Origin: an uncultured Oscillospiraceae bacterium
GTDB taxonomy: Bacteria; Bacillota; Clostridia; Oscillospirales; Oscillospiraceae
Length of the DNA: 16,496 nucleotides
Assembly: GCA_900763965.1 (NCBI GenBank)
Contig: CAAFMG010000113.1
Location: 1 to 16,496, forward strand
Reading direction: 5' to 3'
The notes beneath the pieces are model-generated. The model did no database searches. It was not told the origin of the DNA and saw only the letters and a program-made list of their open reading frames with translations. The translations under genes were made by a program, and so were the position numbers. Within the stretch, counting starts at the first letter, position 1. Each line of letters starts with the position of its first letter. Of the stretch, positions 1-7,929 are shown one piece after another.

Positions 1-202
1 CAGCAGCAACCATAAAGGGAGTATCCACAGAAAAAGTGTCATTGCGGTGGCGAAAGACAAGATCAGAAATGCTGTGGTAGTCTCGTACCTGTCCTTTTTG
101 ATAGCGGGAACAGATTTCATTGTTTCGGTAATCCACCATCACATCTTCATCGCCTGCCATGGTATTGCGCAGATAAAGCCGTTTTGTTTCCAAGAAAATC
201 AA
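1..202 (-). CDS. GNAT family N-acetyltransferase, N-terminal part (cut by window edge)
   Basis: The frame is open from a TTG at 200-202 to the window edge with no stop, giving about 67 residues. The start is set by a GGGGAGG ribosome binding site 8 bases upstream; no ATG lies close to that site. The protein opens LIFLETKRLYLRN and continues with DYRNNEICSRYQ, the pattern of RimJ/RimL-type GNAT acetyltransferases (ETERLxLR, then RNdpevxrYq). Family members transfer an acetyl group from acetyl-CoA to an amine on a protein terminus, antibiotic or small metabolite; the acetyl-CoA binding motif would lie beyond the window, so the substrate cannot be guessed. It starts 38 bases after the U32 gene on the same strand and is probably the next gene of that operon. 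The family call rests on the N-terminus only. Confidence 0.65.
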   Translation of the reverse strand, partial: MIFLETKRLYLRNTMAGDEDVMVDYRNNEICSRYQKGQVRDYHSISDLVFRHRNDTFSVDTPFMVAA

Positions 203-240
203 TGCAGGTGCCTCCCCGGATCCCAATGATGGGGCGCAGC

Positions 241-1458
241 TTACTTGGCCGACAGATCCACCGCCCGGCGGATCATGCTCAGAGGCGGCACGGGCTTGGG
301 CAGGGGAATGCAGAACTGCATCTGGGGTGTGCGGGGTTCCTCCAGAGGATTTCCTTCCAGGTCTGTCATGCCCTGGGCGGTGATGGAGAAGGGGCGCAGA
401 TCCGGCCCTACGACCTCCAGCTCCGCTCCCTGGCAGAATTTGTTATTCAGACTGCACAGAGCCACACCATTGCCGTCGCAGCTGTCCACTCTGGCAACGA
501 TCTGCCACTGTCGGATATACCGGGAATTTTCGGTGTACTGCCCGGGGTAGCCGTAGTAGAAGCCGGTGGAATAGATGCGGTGGGAGACGTGTTCCACCTC
601 ATCACGCCAAACCGGGTCGATTGGGCGGCCGGCGGCGATGTCATCAATGCAATGGCGGTAGGCACCGGTGACGATGGCGGCATAGTAGGCAGATTTGGCA
701 CGGCCTTCGATTTTGATGCAGTCGATCCCGGCATCCATCAGATCCTTCAGATGGTCGATGGTGCACATATCCCGGGAATTGAGAATGTAGGTTCCCTTTT
801 CATCCTCAAAAACAGGGAAGTACTCTCCCGGACGCTTTTCCTCCATCAGGGCGTACTGATAGCGGCAGGGCTGGGCGCAGGCTCCCCGGTTGGAGTCCCG
901 TCCGGTCATGTAATTGCTCAGCAGACACCGGCCGGAGTAGCTGACGCACATGGCACCGTGGCCGAAGGTCTCAATTTCCAGACGGGGATCCACCTTTTGA
1001 CGGATGGTGCAGATCTCCTCCAGCCCCAGCTCCCGGGCCAGCACCACCCGGGATGCACCCAGGTCAAACCAGGCTTGGGCACATTCATAGTTGGCAATAG
1101 ACTGCTGGGTGGAGATATGGCGCTGGCAGTGGGGGGCATATTTCCCTGCCAGGGTAAAAGCACCCAGATCCGCAACGATCAGCGCATCCACCCCGGCATC
1201 GTCCAGCTGCTCCAGATAGGCGGGCAGCTGGGCGATCTCATCATTGCGGGGCATGGTGTTCACGGTCACATGGCACTTTACACCGTGGTCATGGGCGTAG
1301 CGCACTGCCAGGGGCAGCTCCTCCGGGGAAAAATTCCCGGCGAAGGAGCGCATACCAAAGGCAGTGCCTGCCAGATAGACTGCATCTGCACCGTAAAGCA
1401 CAGACATTTTCAGCCGTTCCATGTCTCCGGCAGGGCTCAGTAATTCTAATTTTCTCAT
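241..1458 (-). CDS. Peptidase U32 family protein, tRNA hydroxylation (TrhP-like)
   Basis: This 405-residue protein has the U32 hallmark. It opens with KLELLSPAGDMERLKMSVLYGADAVYLAG, a TIM-barrel start typical of the family, and carries the signature ETFGHGAMCVSYSGRCLLS at about residues 163-181. Cysteines at about 171, 178, 194 and 198 (GACAQPC) match the cluster proposed to hold an iron-sulfur centre. Named 'collagenase-like peptidases', bacterial U32 proteins of this kind (TrhP/YegQ, TrhP1/TrhP2 in Bacillus) are known to be needed for prephenate-dependent 5-hydroxylation of U34 in tRNA wobble positions. The ATG lies 4 bases after the mltG stop with GGAG 7 bases upstream, so it is translationally linked to mltG. 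Peptidase activity seems unlikely; the tRNA role is by family analogy. Confidence 0.88.
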   Translation of the reverse strand: MRKLELLSPAGDMERLKMSVLYGADAVYLAGTAFGMRSFAGNFSPEELPLAVRYAHDHGVKCHVTVNTMPRNDEIAQLPAYLEQLDDAGVDALIVADLGAFTLAGKYAPHCQRHISTQQSIANYECAQAWFDLGASRVVLARELGLEEICTIRQKVDPRLEIETFGHGAMCVSYSGRCLLSNYMTGRDSNRGACAQPCRYQYALMEEKRPGEYFPVFEDEKGTYILNSRDMCTIDHLKDLMDAGIDCIKIEGRAKSAYYAAIVTGAYRHCIDDIAAGRPIDPVWRDEVEHVSHRIYSTGFYYGYPGQYTENSRYIRQWQIVARVDSCDGNGVALCSLNNKFCQGAELEVVGPDLRPFSITAQGMTDLEGNPLEEPRTPQMQFCIPLPKPVPPLSMIRRAVDLSAK

Positions 1459-1462
1459 AAGG

Positions 1463-3166
1463 TTACTCCAAAGAGGCGATAAATGCGTTGTGTTCGTCCA
1501 GGGTGGTGGAGAACTTGTGGGTTCCCACAGAGGGATCCAGAACGTAGAAATAGTAATTGGTGGTTTCGGGATTCAGTGCAGCCTTCAAACTGGCAAGACC
1601 GGGGTTGGCGATGGCACCGGGAGTCAGGCCGGTGTGGGTATAGGTGTTGTAGGGGCTGTCGATCTTCAGATCCTCGGTTGTCAGATCGGTCTTGCCGCCC
1701 AGGGCATAGATGATGGCAGCGTCAATGTTCAGATAAGCAGGATTTCCGCCCCAGTTGAACAGACGGTTGTAGATAACGGAAGCAATCTTGGGGCTTTCCT
1801 CATTGTTTGCAGTTTCCTTTTCAATGAGAGAGGCGACAATGACCACATCGTGAACATCAAAGGTACCCTTGGTCACATTGGCGTTGAGGGTATCCAGCTG
1901 GGCACGCATTTCCTCAGTGAAACGATATTCAAAGTTGTCCAGCATTTTTTCCAGAACATCTCTGGGAGAGGAGTTTTTGTAGAAATCATAGGTATCCGGG
2001 AAGAGGAAGCCTTCCAGGCAGTATTGATCTCCACGGGTGACATTTTCCAGGAACCAGTAGTCCTTCAACTCGCCGCTGGCGGCATACTCGGCCAAATCCT
2101 TGGCGGTGCAAACACGGTTTTCCTCCAGCAGAGCAAAGATCTGACGGCAGCTGAAGCCTTCGGGGATCAGCACGTCCTCCACAACGGAACGGCTGGAGCT
2201 GGGGGACATCATTTTGACCAATGCGTGATAGTCGTACAGGGTGTTCAGATCCCAGATACCGGGCTGGATCTCGCCCTCATCCACGGCCAGATCGGCATAG
2301 AGCTTAAACAGCCCCGGGTAGTGGATCAGCTGACCGTCATAGAGCTTTTGAATGATGTCGTCCATAGTGTCGGATTCATAGACAGAGATGGTTACCACCT
2401 TGTCTTCCCGGTTGAAGGCCAGCACATCCGAGGCGCAGACCCAGATCAGCCGTCCCAGGGTGACACCGGTGATGAGAATAATGGCCAGCCAGACAGCGGT
2501 TACGGCAATCTGGGGAATGCCAAAGAGGAACTCACCTCTGCGGCGCTTGGGCCGACCCTTGCGGGGCGGGCGCTCCAGATGGGGGATGGGGGACAGGGGC
2601 GGCTCCTCCTGAGGAACATCTTCCGATACCGGTTCATCGGAGACAGGGGCCTCCTCGGAAGGTTCGTCAGATACAGGGATCGAGGCCTGCTGAGAAGAAA
2701 CGGGTTCCTTCACTTCGGAAACGGGTTCTTCGGCCGCCCCAGAATTGGCGGCAGCTTCGGCGGGTTCTTCGGGAGCAGTGACTTCCTGCACCCGGGGCCG
2801 GGGGCGGGTATGTTCGGCTTTGGGCACGGGAATGGTGATGGTTGGATCGGGATCCTCCTGCGCCTGCTGGATCCGCGCCTGCTGAGCCGTGGATTCCTGG
2901 GAAATGATGTTTGCGATGGCAGACTGGATCTGAGAAAGGACTTCGGGATCCGCATCCGGGGCATCCTCTTCCTCACTGGGTGTTTGCGCAGGTTCCTCCG
3001 GGAGTGCAGCAGGGGAGGCAGACGGATCGGTGCTATCCTCGGTTACCGGCTGATCCGGCAGAATATCTGCAAAATAATCCACAAACCCGGTGGAAGTCTC
3101 CTGGGCATCCGGCTCCCGGGCGGGAGGGTCAGAAGGGGTCAATTCAGGGTGTTCTTTGTTTTCCAT
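1463..3166 (-). CDS. mltG: Endolytic murein transglycosylase MltG with long acidic cytoplasmic extension
   Basis: MltG cleaves nascent glycan strands at the outer face of the membrane and helps set peptidoglycan strand length. The 567-residue protein has one membrane segment at about residues 216-244, preceded by a basic stop (RKGRPKRRR) that fits an N-in, C-out topology. The extracellular part has the YceG/MltG features: LEGFLFPDTYDF at about 384-395 and ASLIEKET at about 445-452, where E449 matches the catalytic glutamate. The C-terminus YYFYVLDPSVGTHKFSTTLDEHN is the usual family ending. The oddity is an N-terminal region of about 200 residues, rich in Pro, Glu, Ser and Ala and with near-repeats of PVSDEP, predicted disordered. 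The start ATG follows AGGAGG by 5 bases and the DJ-1-like gene by 12 bases. Confidence 0.93.
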   Translation of the reverse strand: MENKEHPELTPSDPPAREPDAQETSTGFVDYFADILPDQPVTEDSTDPSASPAALPEEPAQTPSEEEDAPDADPEVLSQIQSAIANIISQESTAQQARIQQAQEDPDPTITIPVPKAEHTRPRPRVQEVTAPEEPAEAAANSGAAEEPVSEVKEPVSSQQASIPVSDEPSEEAPVSDEPVSEDVPQEEPPLSPIPHLERPPRKGRPKRRRGEFLFGIPQIAVTAVWLAIILITGVTLGRLIWVCASDVLAFNREDKVVTISVYESDTMDDIIQKLYDGQLIHYPGLFKLYADLAVDEGEIQPGIWDLNTLYDYHALVKMMSPSSSRSVVEDVLIPEGFSCRQIFALLEENRVCTAKDLAEYAASGELKDYWFLENVTRGDQYCLEGFLFPDTYDFYKNSSPRDVLEKMLDNFEYRFTEEMRAQLDTLNANVTKGTFDVHDVVIVASLIEKETANNEESPKIASVIYNRLFNWGGNPAYLNIDAAIIYALGGKTDLTTEDLKIDSPYNTYTHTGLTPGAIANPGLASLKAALNPETTNYYFYVLDPSVGTHKFSTTLDEHNAFIASLE

Positions 3167-3178
3167 GTGTTCCTCCTA

Positions 3179-3721
3179 TCAGCGGATGACGATCTGCCTG
3201 GCGATCCGCTCCGCTTCGGCGCTGCCCTTCAGGGCTTCAACGAGTTTCAGACCAAAGGGGATGGCACAGCCGGCTGAGGTGCCGGTGATCAGGCGCCCAT
3301 CCTGGACGACAGCGGCGTTTTCCTGGATTTTGGCAGTTCCCATGCCGTCCTCACAGCCGGGGTAGCAGGTGGCCTTTTTGCCGTCGGTGATACCCAAATC
3401 GCTCAGAACGGTAGGCCCGGCGCAAATCGCAGCCACAAACTTGCCGCTGTCCCATGCGGTTTTCAGGGCGCTCATGGCCTCCCGGCTGGCACGGGCGGTG
3501 GCAACACCCCCCAGACCACCGGGCAGTACAATCATTTCCATCCGATCAAAATCCATATCCTCCGGCAGCAGATCCGCTTCGATGCCGATGTGGTGGCTGC
3601 CGTATACAATTTTTCCGGTCAGACCGACGGTGGCAGTTTCCACACTGGCCCGGCGCAGCAGATCCAGGGGGGCGATGGCTTCGGTTTCTTCAAAGCCGGT
3701 TCCCAGCAGTATATAAACCAT
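3179..3721 (-). CDS. DJ-1/PfpI family protein
   Basis: A 180-residue single-domain protein of normal length for the bacterial DJ-1/ThiJ group. It starts VYILLGTGFEETEAIAPLDLLRRA, with E14 at the position of the conserved acidic residue that polarises the nucleophile. LPGG lies at 66-69 and the nucleophile elbow AAICAGP at 97-103 puts C100 in the reactive position. Family members act as chaperones, glyoxalase-type enzymes or redox sensors; which one applies cannot be told from sequence. ATG at 3719-3721 has GGAGG 7 bases upstream and begins 2 bases after the thymidylate kinase stop, so it belongs to the same operon. Nothing in it suggests a link to thiamine synthesis despite the old ThiJ name. 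Confidence 0.88.
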   Translation of the reverse strand: MVYILLGTGFEETEAIAPLDLLRRASVETATVGLTGKIVYGSHHIGIEADLLPEDMDFDRMEMIVLPGGLGGVATARASREAMSALKTAWDSGKFVAAICAGPTVLSDLGITDGKKATCYPGCEDGMGTAKIQENAAVVQDGRLITGTSAGCAIPFGLKLVEALKGSAEAERIARQIVIR

Positions 3722-3723
3722 AA

Positions 3724-4392
3724 TTAATCCTCCAGACAGGCCGCCACATGGCGGTAGATTTCTTCGTGAATATCTTCAATGGTGCGCATTTTTCCATCCC
3801 GGACACATTCAATCACCGTCCAGCCGTAGAACTCGGCGGCGGCTTTTCCGGTGCGGCGGCAGGTAGCCAGGTATTGGGTGTCCTGCTCGTGAATGTCGGC
3901 ATTGGTGTGGGTGTCAGCTTCCCGGTGGCGAAGCAGGGCTTCGGTAAAGTCCGTGGGTACATCCAGATACACCACCAGATCCGGCCGGGGCAGCCCCAGC
4001 TTTTCATATTCAAATTCATAGAGCCATTTCAGAAAGGTCTGCTGAGCCTGGCCGGATTCCTTAGATGCCTGATGGACGGCATTGGAGGTGGTATACCGGT
4101 CGGAAATCACCAGACCGCCTTCTTCGTACCATTTTCCCCAGACCTTCTTGTAGGAAGCGTACCGATCCACGGAAAAGAAAGCCGAGGCGGCGTAGGCGTT
4201 CACATCTGTTGGCTTGCTGCCAAATTCCCCATTCAGGTACATCCGGATCAGCGCAGAGCTGGGCTCTGCATACTGGGGAAATACCAGCTTCTGAAATACC
4301 CGTTTTTCCCGCTCCAGACGGTCTGTGAGCATCCGAAACTGGGTGGATTTCCCGGAACCGTCGGTTCCTTCTATTACAATGAGTTTACCCAT
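3724..4392 (-). CDS. tmk: Thymidylate kinase (dTMP kinase family)
   Basis: A 222-residue P-loop kinase that would phosphorylate dTMP to dTDP. The Walker A loop GTDGSGKST is at residues 9-17, the DRY motif at 98-100 followed by TTSNAVHQ, and the Walker B-like VVYLDVP at 140-146, followed by an Arg-containing LID (LLRHREAD). Residues 38-80 (FPQYAEPSSALIRMYLNG and VNAYAASAFFSVDRYAS) belong to a branch common in Clostridia that differs from the E. coli REP motif, so a broader nucleotide kinase is possible. Two ATGs lie six bases apart. The ribosome site AAGGAG (4400-4405) is 1 base from the first and 7 from the second, so I start at 4392; the other start is at 4398. It leads the minus-strand operon. 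Confidence 0.85.
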   Translation of the reverse strand: MGKLIVIEGTDGSGKSTQFRMLTDRLEREKRVFQKLVFPQYAEPSSALIRMYLNGEFGSKPTDVNAYAASAFFSVDRYASYKKVWGKWYEEGGLVISDRYTTSNAVHQASKESGQAQQTFLKWLYEFEYEKLGLPRPDLVVYLDVPTDFTEALLRHREADTHTNADIHEQDTQYLATCRRTGKAAAEFYGWTVIECVRDGKMRTIEDIHEEIYRHVAACLED

Positions 4393-4433
4393 TTCCATTC
4401 TCCTTACAGTATGGACATAATATCATAAAATAC

Positions 4434-4462
4434 AATATACCACAGTCGGGGCGTTTTGTCCA
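4434..4462 (-). promoter_or_regulatory. Promoter for the tmk operon (extended -10)
   Basis: On the minus strand TGGACA (4462-4457) is followed after 17 bases by TATATT (4439-4434), with TG one base before the -10 hexamer. Transcription would start near 4428, giving a leader of about 35 bases before the tmk ATG. Confidence 0.6.
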
Positions 4463-4473
4463 TTCCTGACCGG

Positions 4474-4488
4474 TTTCCAAATTGGAAA
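4474..4488. repeat. Perfect dyad TTTCCAA-A-TTGGAAA between divergent promoters
   Basis: Seven-base arms flank a single central base, lying just upstream of the tmk -35 and about 40 bases upstream of the helicase -35. Size and position suit a homodimeric repressor or activator site, but no regulator is identified. A related TTTGGAAA word occurs twice in the regulator-HMA intergenic region at 16173-16201; this may be chance. Confidence 0.35.
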
Positions 4489-4528
4489 TTTTGTGGAAAC
4501 AGGGAATGGGAAGGGGAGAAGATTTCGG

Positions 4529-4556
4529 TTGCAAATCCATAAATATATGCTACAAT
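4529..4556 (+). promoter_or_regulatory. Promoter for the DEAD-box helicase gene (extended -10)
   Basis: TTGCAA at 4529-4534 and TACAAT at 4551-4556 are separated by 16 bases, with TGC directly before the -10 hexamer. The start of transcription would be near 4563, leaving a short leader with AAGGAA at 4579-4584 as ribosome site, 8 bases before the ATG. Confidence 0.65.
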
Positions 4557-4592
4557 TAGCGTGAAGAATTATGTGATGAAGGAAAGAAAGAT

Positions 4593-5777
4593 ATGTCTGA
4601 TATTACCTTTGAAAGCCTTGGCCTGTCCGAGGCTATGCTGAAAGCCCTGGAAAAGAAGGGCTATGGATACCCCACCACCATCCAGGCCGAGGCCATTCCG
4701 CAATTTCTGGCCTGGAAGGATGTAATCGCCAAGGCACCTACCGGAACCGGCAAGACCTTTGCCTTTGGAATCCCCATGATCGAGCATGTGGATCCCCAGC
4801 TGGAGGAAGTGCAGGGCCTGATCCTGGCTCCCACCCGGGAACTGGCCATTCAGATCGGTGACGAGCTGAGAGGACTGCTGGCATACTTCCAGGGCATCCG
4901 GGTAGCCGTTCTCTATGGCGGTGCCGGAATCGGCGGCCAGATCAAGCAGATGGAAAAGAAGCCCCAGATTGTGGTTGCCACCCCCGGCCGCCTGATGGAT
5001 CACTACAACCGCAAAACCATCCGCCTGGATAAGATCCAGACGGTCGTCCTGGATGAAGCTGACCGGATGCTGGATATGGGCTTTTTTAAGGATGTGACCC
5101 GGATCATTGAAAAGGTGAAGAACCGGAAGAATCTGGGCCTGTTCTCCGCCACCATCTCCCAGGAGGTGATGACGGTCTCCTGGATGTACCAGCGGGACGA
5201 GGTGGAGATCACTGTGGAAGCCAAGCAGGAGGATCGGCCGGATATCGACCAGTACAGCCTGACCTGTACCCCTCTGGAAAAGGCAGAAACGGCTCTGCGC
5301 CTGATCCGCACCCAGGGCTATGAGCGGGTGATCATTTTCTGCAATACCAAGCACATGTGCCAGCGGCTGACCGACGATTTCCAGCGGGCGGGGATGGACT
5401 GCCAGTGCATCCATGGCGATATCCGCCAGAGCCAGCGGGAGAAGACCATGCAGCGTTTCCGGGATGGAAAGCTGGCCATTCTGGTGGCTACAGATGTGGC
5501 CTCCCGGGGCATTGATGTGGACGATGTGGACTGTGTCATCAACTATGACATTCCCGAAGAAAACGAATACTATGTTCATCGTGTGGGCAGAACCGGCCGG
5601 GCCAAGCGAAAGGGCGTTGCCTGGAGCATGGTCAGCAACTTCCCGGAGAAGGCAAAGCTGGATGAGATCTGTAAATTCTGCCAGTTTACGGTGACGCCCA
5701 TGGTGCTGGGTGCCGACGGAGAACTCACCGTGGAGGAGATCAAGGAGCTGCCCAAGCCTCGGAGAAAGCTGCGTTGA
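4593..5777 (+). CDS. DEAD-box ATP-dependent RNA helicase, minimal core
   Basis: This 394-residue protein contains the full DEAD-box core: Q-motif region YPTTIQ (26-31), motif I APTGTGKT (48-55), Ia PTRELA (80-85), Ib TPGR (130-133), II DEAD (154-157), III SAT (185-187), IV VIIFCNT, V ATDVASRGID (299-308) and VI HRVGRTGR (329-336). Such enzymes unwind short RNA duplexes with ATP and act in ribosome assembly, RNA decay or cold growth. It stops about 55 residues after motif VI with the basic end KPRRKLR, so it has no DbpA-type RNA-binding domain and no long CshA/DeaD tail; the target RNA is therefore unknown. Its stop overlaps the TTG start of the DprA-like gene (TTGA), which implies coupled translation. 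Confidence 0.93.
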   Translation: MSDITFESLGLSEAMLKALEKKGYGYPTTIQAEAIPQFLAWKDVIAKAPTGTGKTFAFGIPMIEHVDPQLEEVQGLILAPTRELAIQIGDELRGLLAYFQGIRVAVLYGGAGIGGQIKQMEKKPQIVVATPGRLMDHYNRKTIRLDKIQTVVLDEADRMLDMGFFKDVTRIIEKVKNRKNLGLFSATISQEVMTVSWMYQRDEVEITVEAKQEDRPDIDQYSLTCTPLEKAETALRLIRTQGYERVIIFCNTKHMCQRLTDDFQRAGMDCQCIHGDIRQSQREKTMQRFRDGKLAILVATDVASRGIDVDDVDCVINYDIPEENEYYVHRVGRTGRAKRKGVAWSMVSNFPEKAKLDEICKFCQFTVTPMVLGADGELTVEEIKELPKPRRKLR

Positions 5778-6661
5778 TCGCCGCAGAGCGGGGCTTTCTG
5801 CTGCTGTGCAGCCACCTGGGAAATCCGGAGCGCCGACCGCTGACGGATGCCCAGCTTCGTATTTTGGTGCAGCGGGTACAGACCATGGAATGCCCCCAGA
5901 CACAGCGGGAACTGAAACTATCTGACCTGGTGCAGCTGGGCTATGGCAGGGAAGGGGCGCAGCATATTCTATCCCTTTTGGAGGAGGAAGAACTCCTTAG
6001 CCACTATCTGCGCAGAGCGAAAGCGGCAGACTGTGTCCCCGTTACCCGGGTCAGTGACGGATATCCTGCCCGGCTGCGGCAGCGGCTGGGGGCGGACAGC
6101 CCCGGATGCCTGTGGGCCAAGGGGGACAGAAGCCTTTTGGACCGGCCTGCGGTATCTCTGGTCGGCAGCCGGAATTTGCGGGAAGCCAACCGGGCCTTTG
6201 CCGAAGCGGTGGGGTTTCAGGCTGCCAAACAGGGGTTTGTGCTGGTGTCCGGCAATGCCCGGGGAGCAGATCGGGCGGCGCAGAATGCCTGCCTGCAAGC
6301 CGGGGGCGGGGTGATCAGCATTGTACCTGATGCGCTGGCAGAGCACCCTGTTACAGACCGTGTGCTTTTTCTCAGCGAGGATGGATTCGATGAGCCCTTT
6401 TCTACCCAGCGGGCCATTGGCCGCAACCGCTGTATTCATGCTCTGGGTACGGTGGTATTCGTGGCTCAGGCATCCGTGGGAAAAGGCGGAACCTGGGATG
6501 GAACGATGAAAAATCTACGGGCCGGGTGGAGCAGCGTTTTTTGCTTCCGGGATGGCAGTGAGGCTGCCGAACAGTTGGCGCAGATGGGCGCACAGCTGGC
6601 AGAGATGGAGGATCTTCAGAATTTTGAAGCCCTTTTCTGTCAGGATATCCGCATATTTTGA
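5774..6661 (+). CDS. DprA/Smf-like DNA-processing protein (diverged)
   Basis: The 295-residue protein has a helical N-terminus (about 1-90) and then a Rossmann domain of the DprA/Smf type: VSLVGSRN (127-134), GFVLVSGNARGADRAAQ (154-170) matching the family GxxxvSGgArGiD pattern, and AIGRNRCIHAL (214-224) matching the FPxRNRiiagLs motif. DprA loads RecA on incoming single-stranded DNA during transformation. Several positions depart from the canonical form: GNARGAD for GGARGID, VPDALAEHPV in place of the usual Gxdxx-YP segment, and no C-terminal winged helix after about residue 290. It may thus be a paralogue rather than the main DprA. It starts with TTG inside the helicase stop codon, so it depends on coupled translation. 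It is not next to topA, the usual DprA neighbour. Confidence 0.75.
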   Translation: MIAAERGFLLLCSHLGNPERRPLTDAQLRILVQRVQTMECPQTQRELKLSDLVQLGYGREGAQHILSLLEEEELLSHYLRRAKAADCVPVTRVSDGYPARLRQRLGADSPGCLWAKGDRSLLDRPAVSLVGSRNLREANRAFAEAVGFQAAKQGFVLVSGNARGADRAAQNACLQAGGGVISIVPDALAEHPVTDRVLFLSEDGFDEPFSTQRAIGRNRCIHALGTVVFVAQASVGKGGTWDGTMKNLRAGWSSVFCFRDGSEAAEQLAQMGAQLAEMEDLQNFEALFCQDIRIF

Positions 6662-6723
6662 AAAACGCTGTCGAAACAATCGGAATATAGTAATATCTTA
6701 AGAAAACCTTATAGGAAAAATGC

Positions 6724-6751
6724 TGGACTTTTTTCGGCATTTCTATATAAT
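6724..6751 (+). promoter_or_regulatory. Promoter for the glf-glycosyltransferase pair
   Basis: TGGACT (6724-6729) and a consensus TATAAT (6746-6751) are 16 bases apart, 48 bases before the glf start. An 8-base inverted repeat (AAATGCTG at 6718-6725 with CGGCATTT at 6735-6742) overlaps the -35 and spacer and could be an operator or the tail terminator of the upstream gene. The glf ribosome site AAGGAG is at 6785-6790. Confidence 0.6.
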
Positions 6752-6798
6752 AAGCTTACATAATCCGGACAAAGTCATTTGGGAAAGGAGAAAAATCC

Positions 6799-7914
6799 AT
6801 GTATGATTATCTGGTAGTCGGTGCAGGACTGTTTGGTGCCGTGTTTGCCCGCCAGGCAGCCGACAAGGGCTTTTCCGTTCTTGTGGTGGACAAGCGGGAT
6901 CACATTGCCGGAAATGTCTACTGCAAAGAGGTGGAGGGCATTCAGGTGCACGAATACGGCGCCCATATCTTCCACACCAATGACGATCGGGTTTGGCACT
7001 ATGTGAATCGCTTCTCCGAATTCAACCGCTTTACCAATTCTCCCGTGGCAAACTACAAAGGGGAGCTTTATTCTCTGCCCTTTAATATGTATACCTTCAA
7101 TCGTATGTGGGGGGTTGTGACCCCGCAGCAGGCCCAGCAGGTCATTGAAGACCAGCGCAAGGCGGCTGGGATCACCCAGCCTAAGAATCTGGAGGAGCAG
7201 GCCATTTCTCTGGTGGGCACGGATATCTACGAAAAGCTGGTGAAGGGCTACACCGAAAAGCAGTGGGGCCGGGACTGCAAGGATCTGCCTGCATTCATTA
7301 TCCGCCGCCTGCCGGTGCGCTATACCTTTGACAACAATTATTTCAATGCCAAATATCAGGGCATTCCCGTGGAGAGCTACACCGCCATGGTGGCGACTAT
7401 GCTGGAGGGGATCGAGGTTCGGCTGGGGGTAGACTTCCTGGAAAACAGAGTCTCTCTTCAAAGTCTTGCCCGGAAGGTGGTCTATACCGGCCCTGTGGAT
7501 GCCTACTTTGGGTACTGTCACGGCCCTCTGGAGTACCGCAGTGTACGCTTTGAAACAGAGCTTTTGGAGATCCCCAATTTCCAGGGCAATGCGGCGGTAA
7601 ATTACACCGACCGGGAGACTCCCTGGACCCGGATCATTGAGCACAAATGGTTCCGCTTCGGCAGGGACGGCCGGGGAAATGATCTGCCGAAAACGGTCAT
7701 CAGCCGGGAGTATTCCTCGGAATGGAAGCCGGGGGATGAACCCTATTATCCTGTAAACGATGAAAAAAACAGTGCCCTCTATGCCGCTTATCAGTCCATG
7801 GCGGCACAGGAGAAAAATGTGATTTTTGGCGGCCGCCTGGCAGAATACCGCTATTACGACATGGACGCGGTAATCGCTTCTGCCCTCTGCGCTGCCGAGA
7901 AAGAATTTGCATAA
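6799..7914 (+). CDS. glf: UDP-galactopyranose mutase
   Basis: This FAD enzyme converts UDP-galactopyranose to UDP-galactofuranose, the donor for galactofuranose in cell-surface glycans. At 371 residues it matches the usual length of about 370. It shows the dinucleotide fold GAGLFGAVFA (8-17), the acidic end of beta-2 at VVDKRDHIAGN (29-39), HEYGAHIFHT (51-60), the substrate-region motif LVKGYTEKQWG (147-157), FDNNYFNAKYQGIP and, near the C-terminus, EPYYPVND and FGGRLAEYRYYDMD, all typical of prokaryotic UGM. It has its own promoter and is followed after 15 bases by a glycosyltransferase gene, which may use the product or a related sugar. The enzyme is cytoplasmic. Confidence 0.95.
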   Translation: MYDYLVVGAGLFGAVFARQAADKGFSVLVVDKRDHIAGNVYCKEVEGIQVHEYGAHIFHTNDDRVWHYVNRFSEFNRFTNSPVANYKGELYSLPFNMYTFNRMWGVVTPQQAQQVIEDQRKAAGITQPKNLEEQAISLVGTDIYEKLVKGYTEKQWGRDCKDLPAFIIRRLPVRYTFDNNYFNAKYQGIPVESYTAMVATMLEGIEVRLGVDFLENRVSLQSLARKVVYTGPVDAYFGYCHGPLEYRSVRFETELLEIPNFQGNAAVNYTDRETPWTRIIEHKWFRFGRDGRGNDLPKTVISREYSSEWKPGDEPYYPVNDEKNSALYAAYQSMAAQEKNVIFGGRLAEYRYYDMDAVIASALCAAEKEFA

Positions 7915-7929
7915 AGGAATCAAAACAGC

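Noticed and set aside
47..229. 60-codon plus-strand frame at the left edge
   Set aside because: The minus strand here has an uninterrupted frame with a GNAT N-terminus and a strong ribosome site, so the plus-strand frame is a shadow.
184..1443. 419-codon plus-strand frame across the U32 gene
   Set aside because: Antisense shadow; the U32 protein on the other strand has the full family signature and a good ribosome site.
1421..3277. 618-codon plus-strand frame across mltG, with Gly/Arg-rich repeats in its product
   Set aside because: Antisense of mltG; the Gly/Arg-rich part only mirrors the Pro/Glu/Ser-rich tail of MltG.
4569..5903. 444-codon open frame on the minus strand across the helicase gene
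   Set aside because: Antisense shadow of a gene carrying all DEAD-box motifs; long antisense frames are common in GC-rich codon usage.
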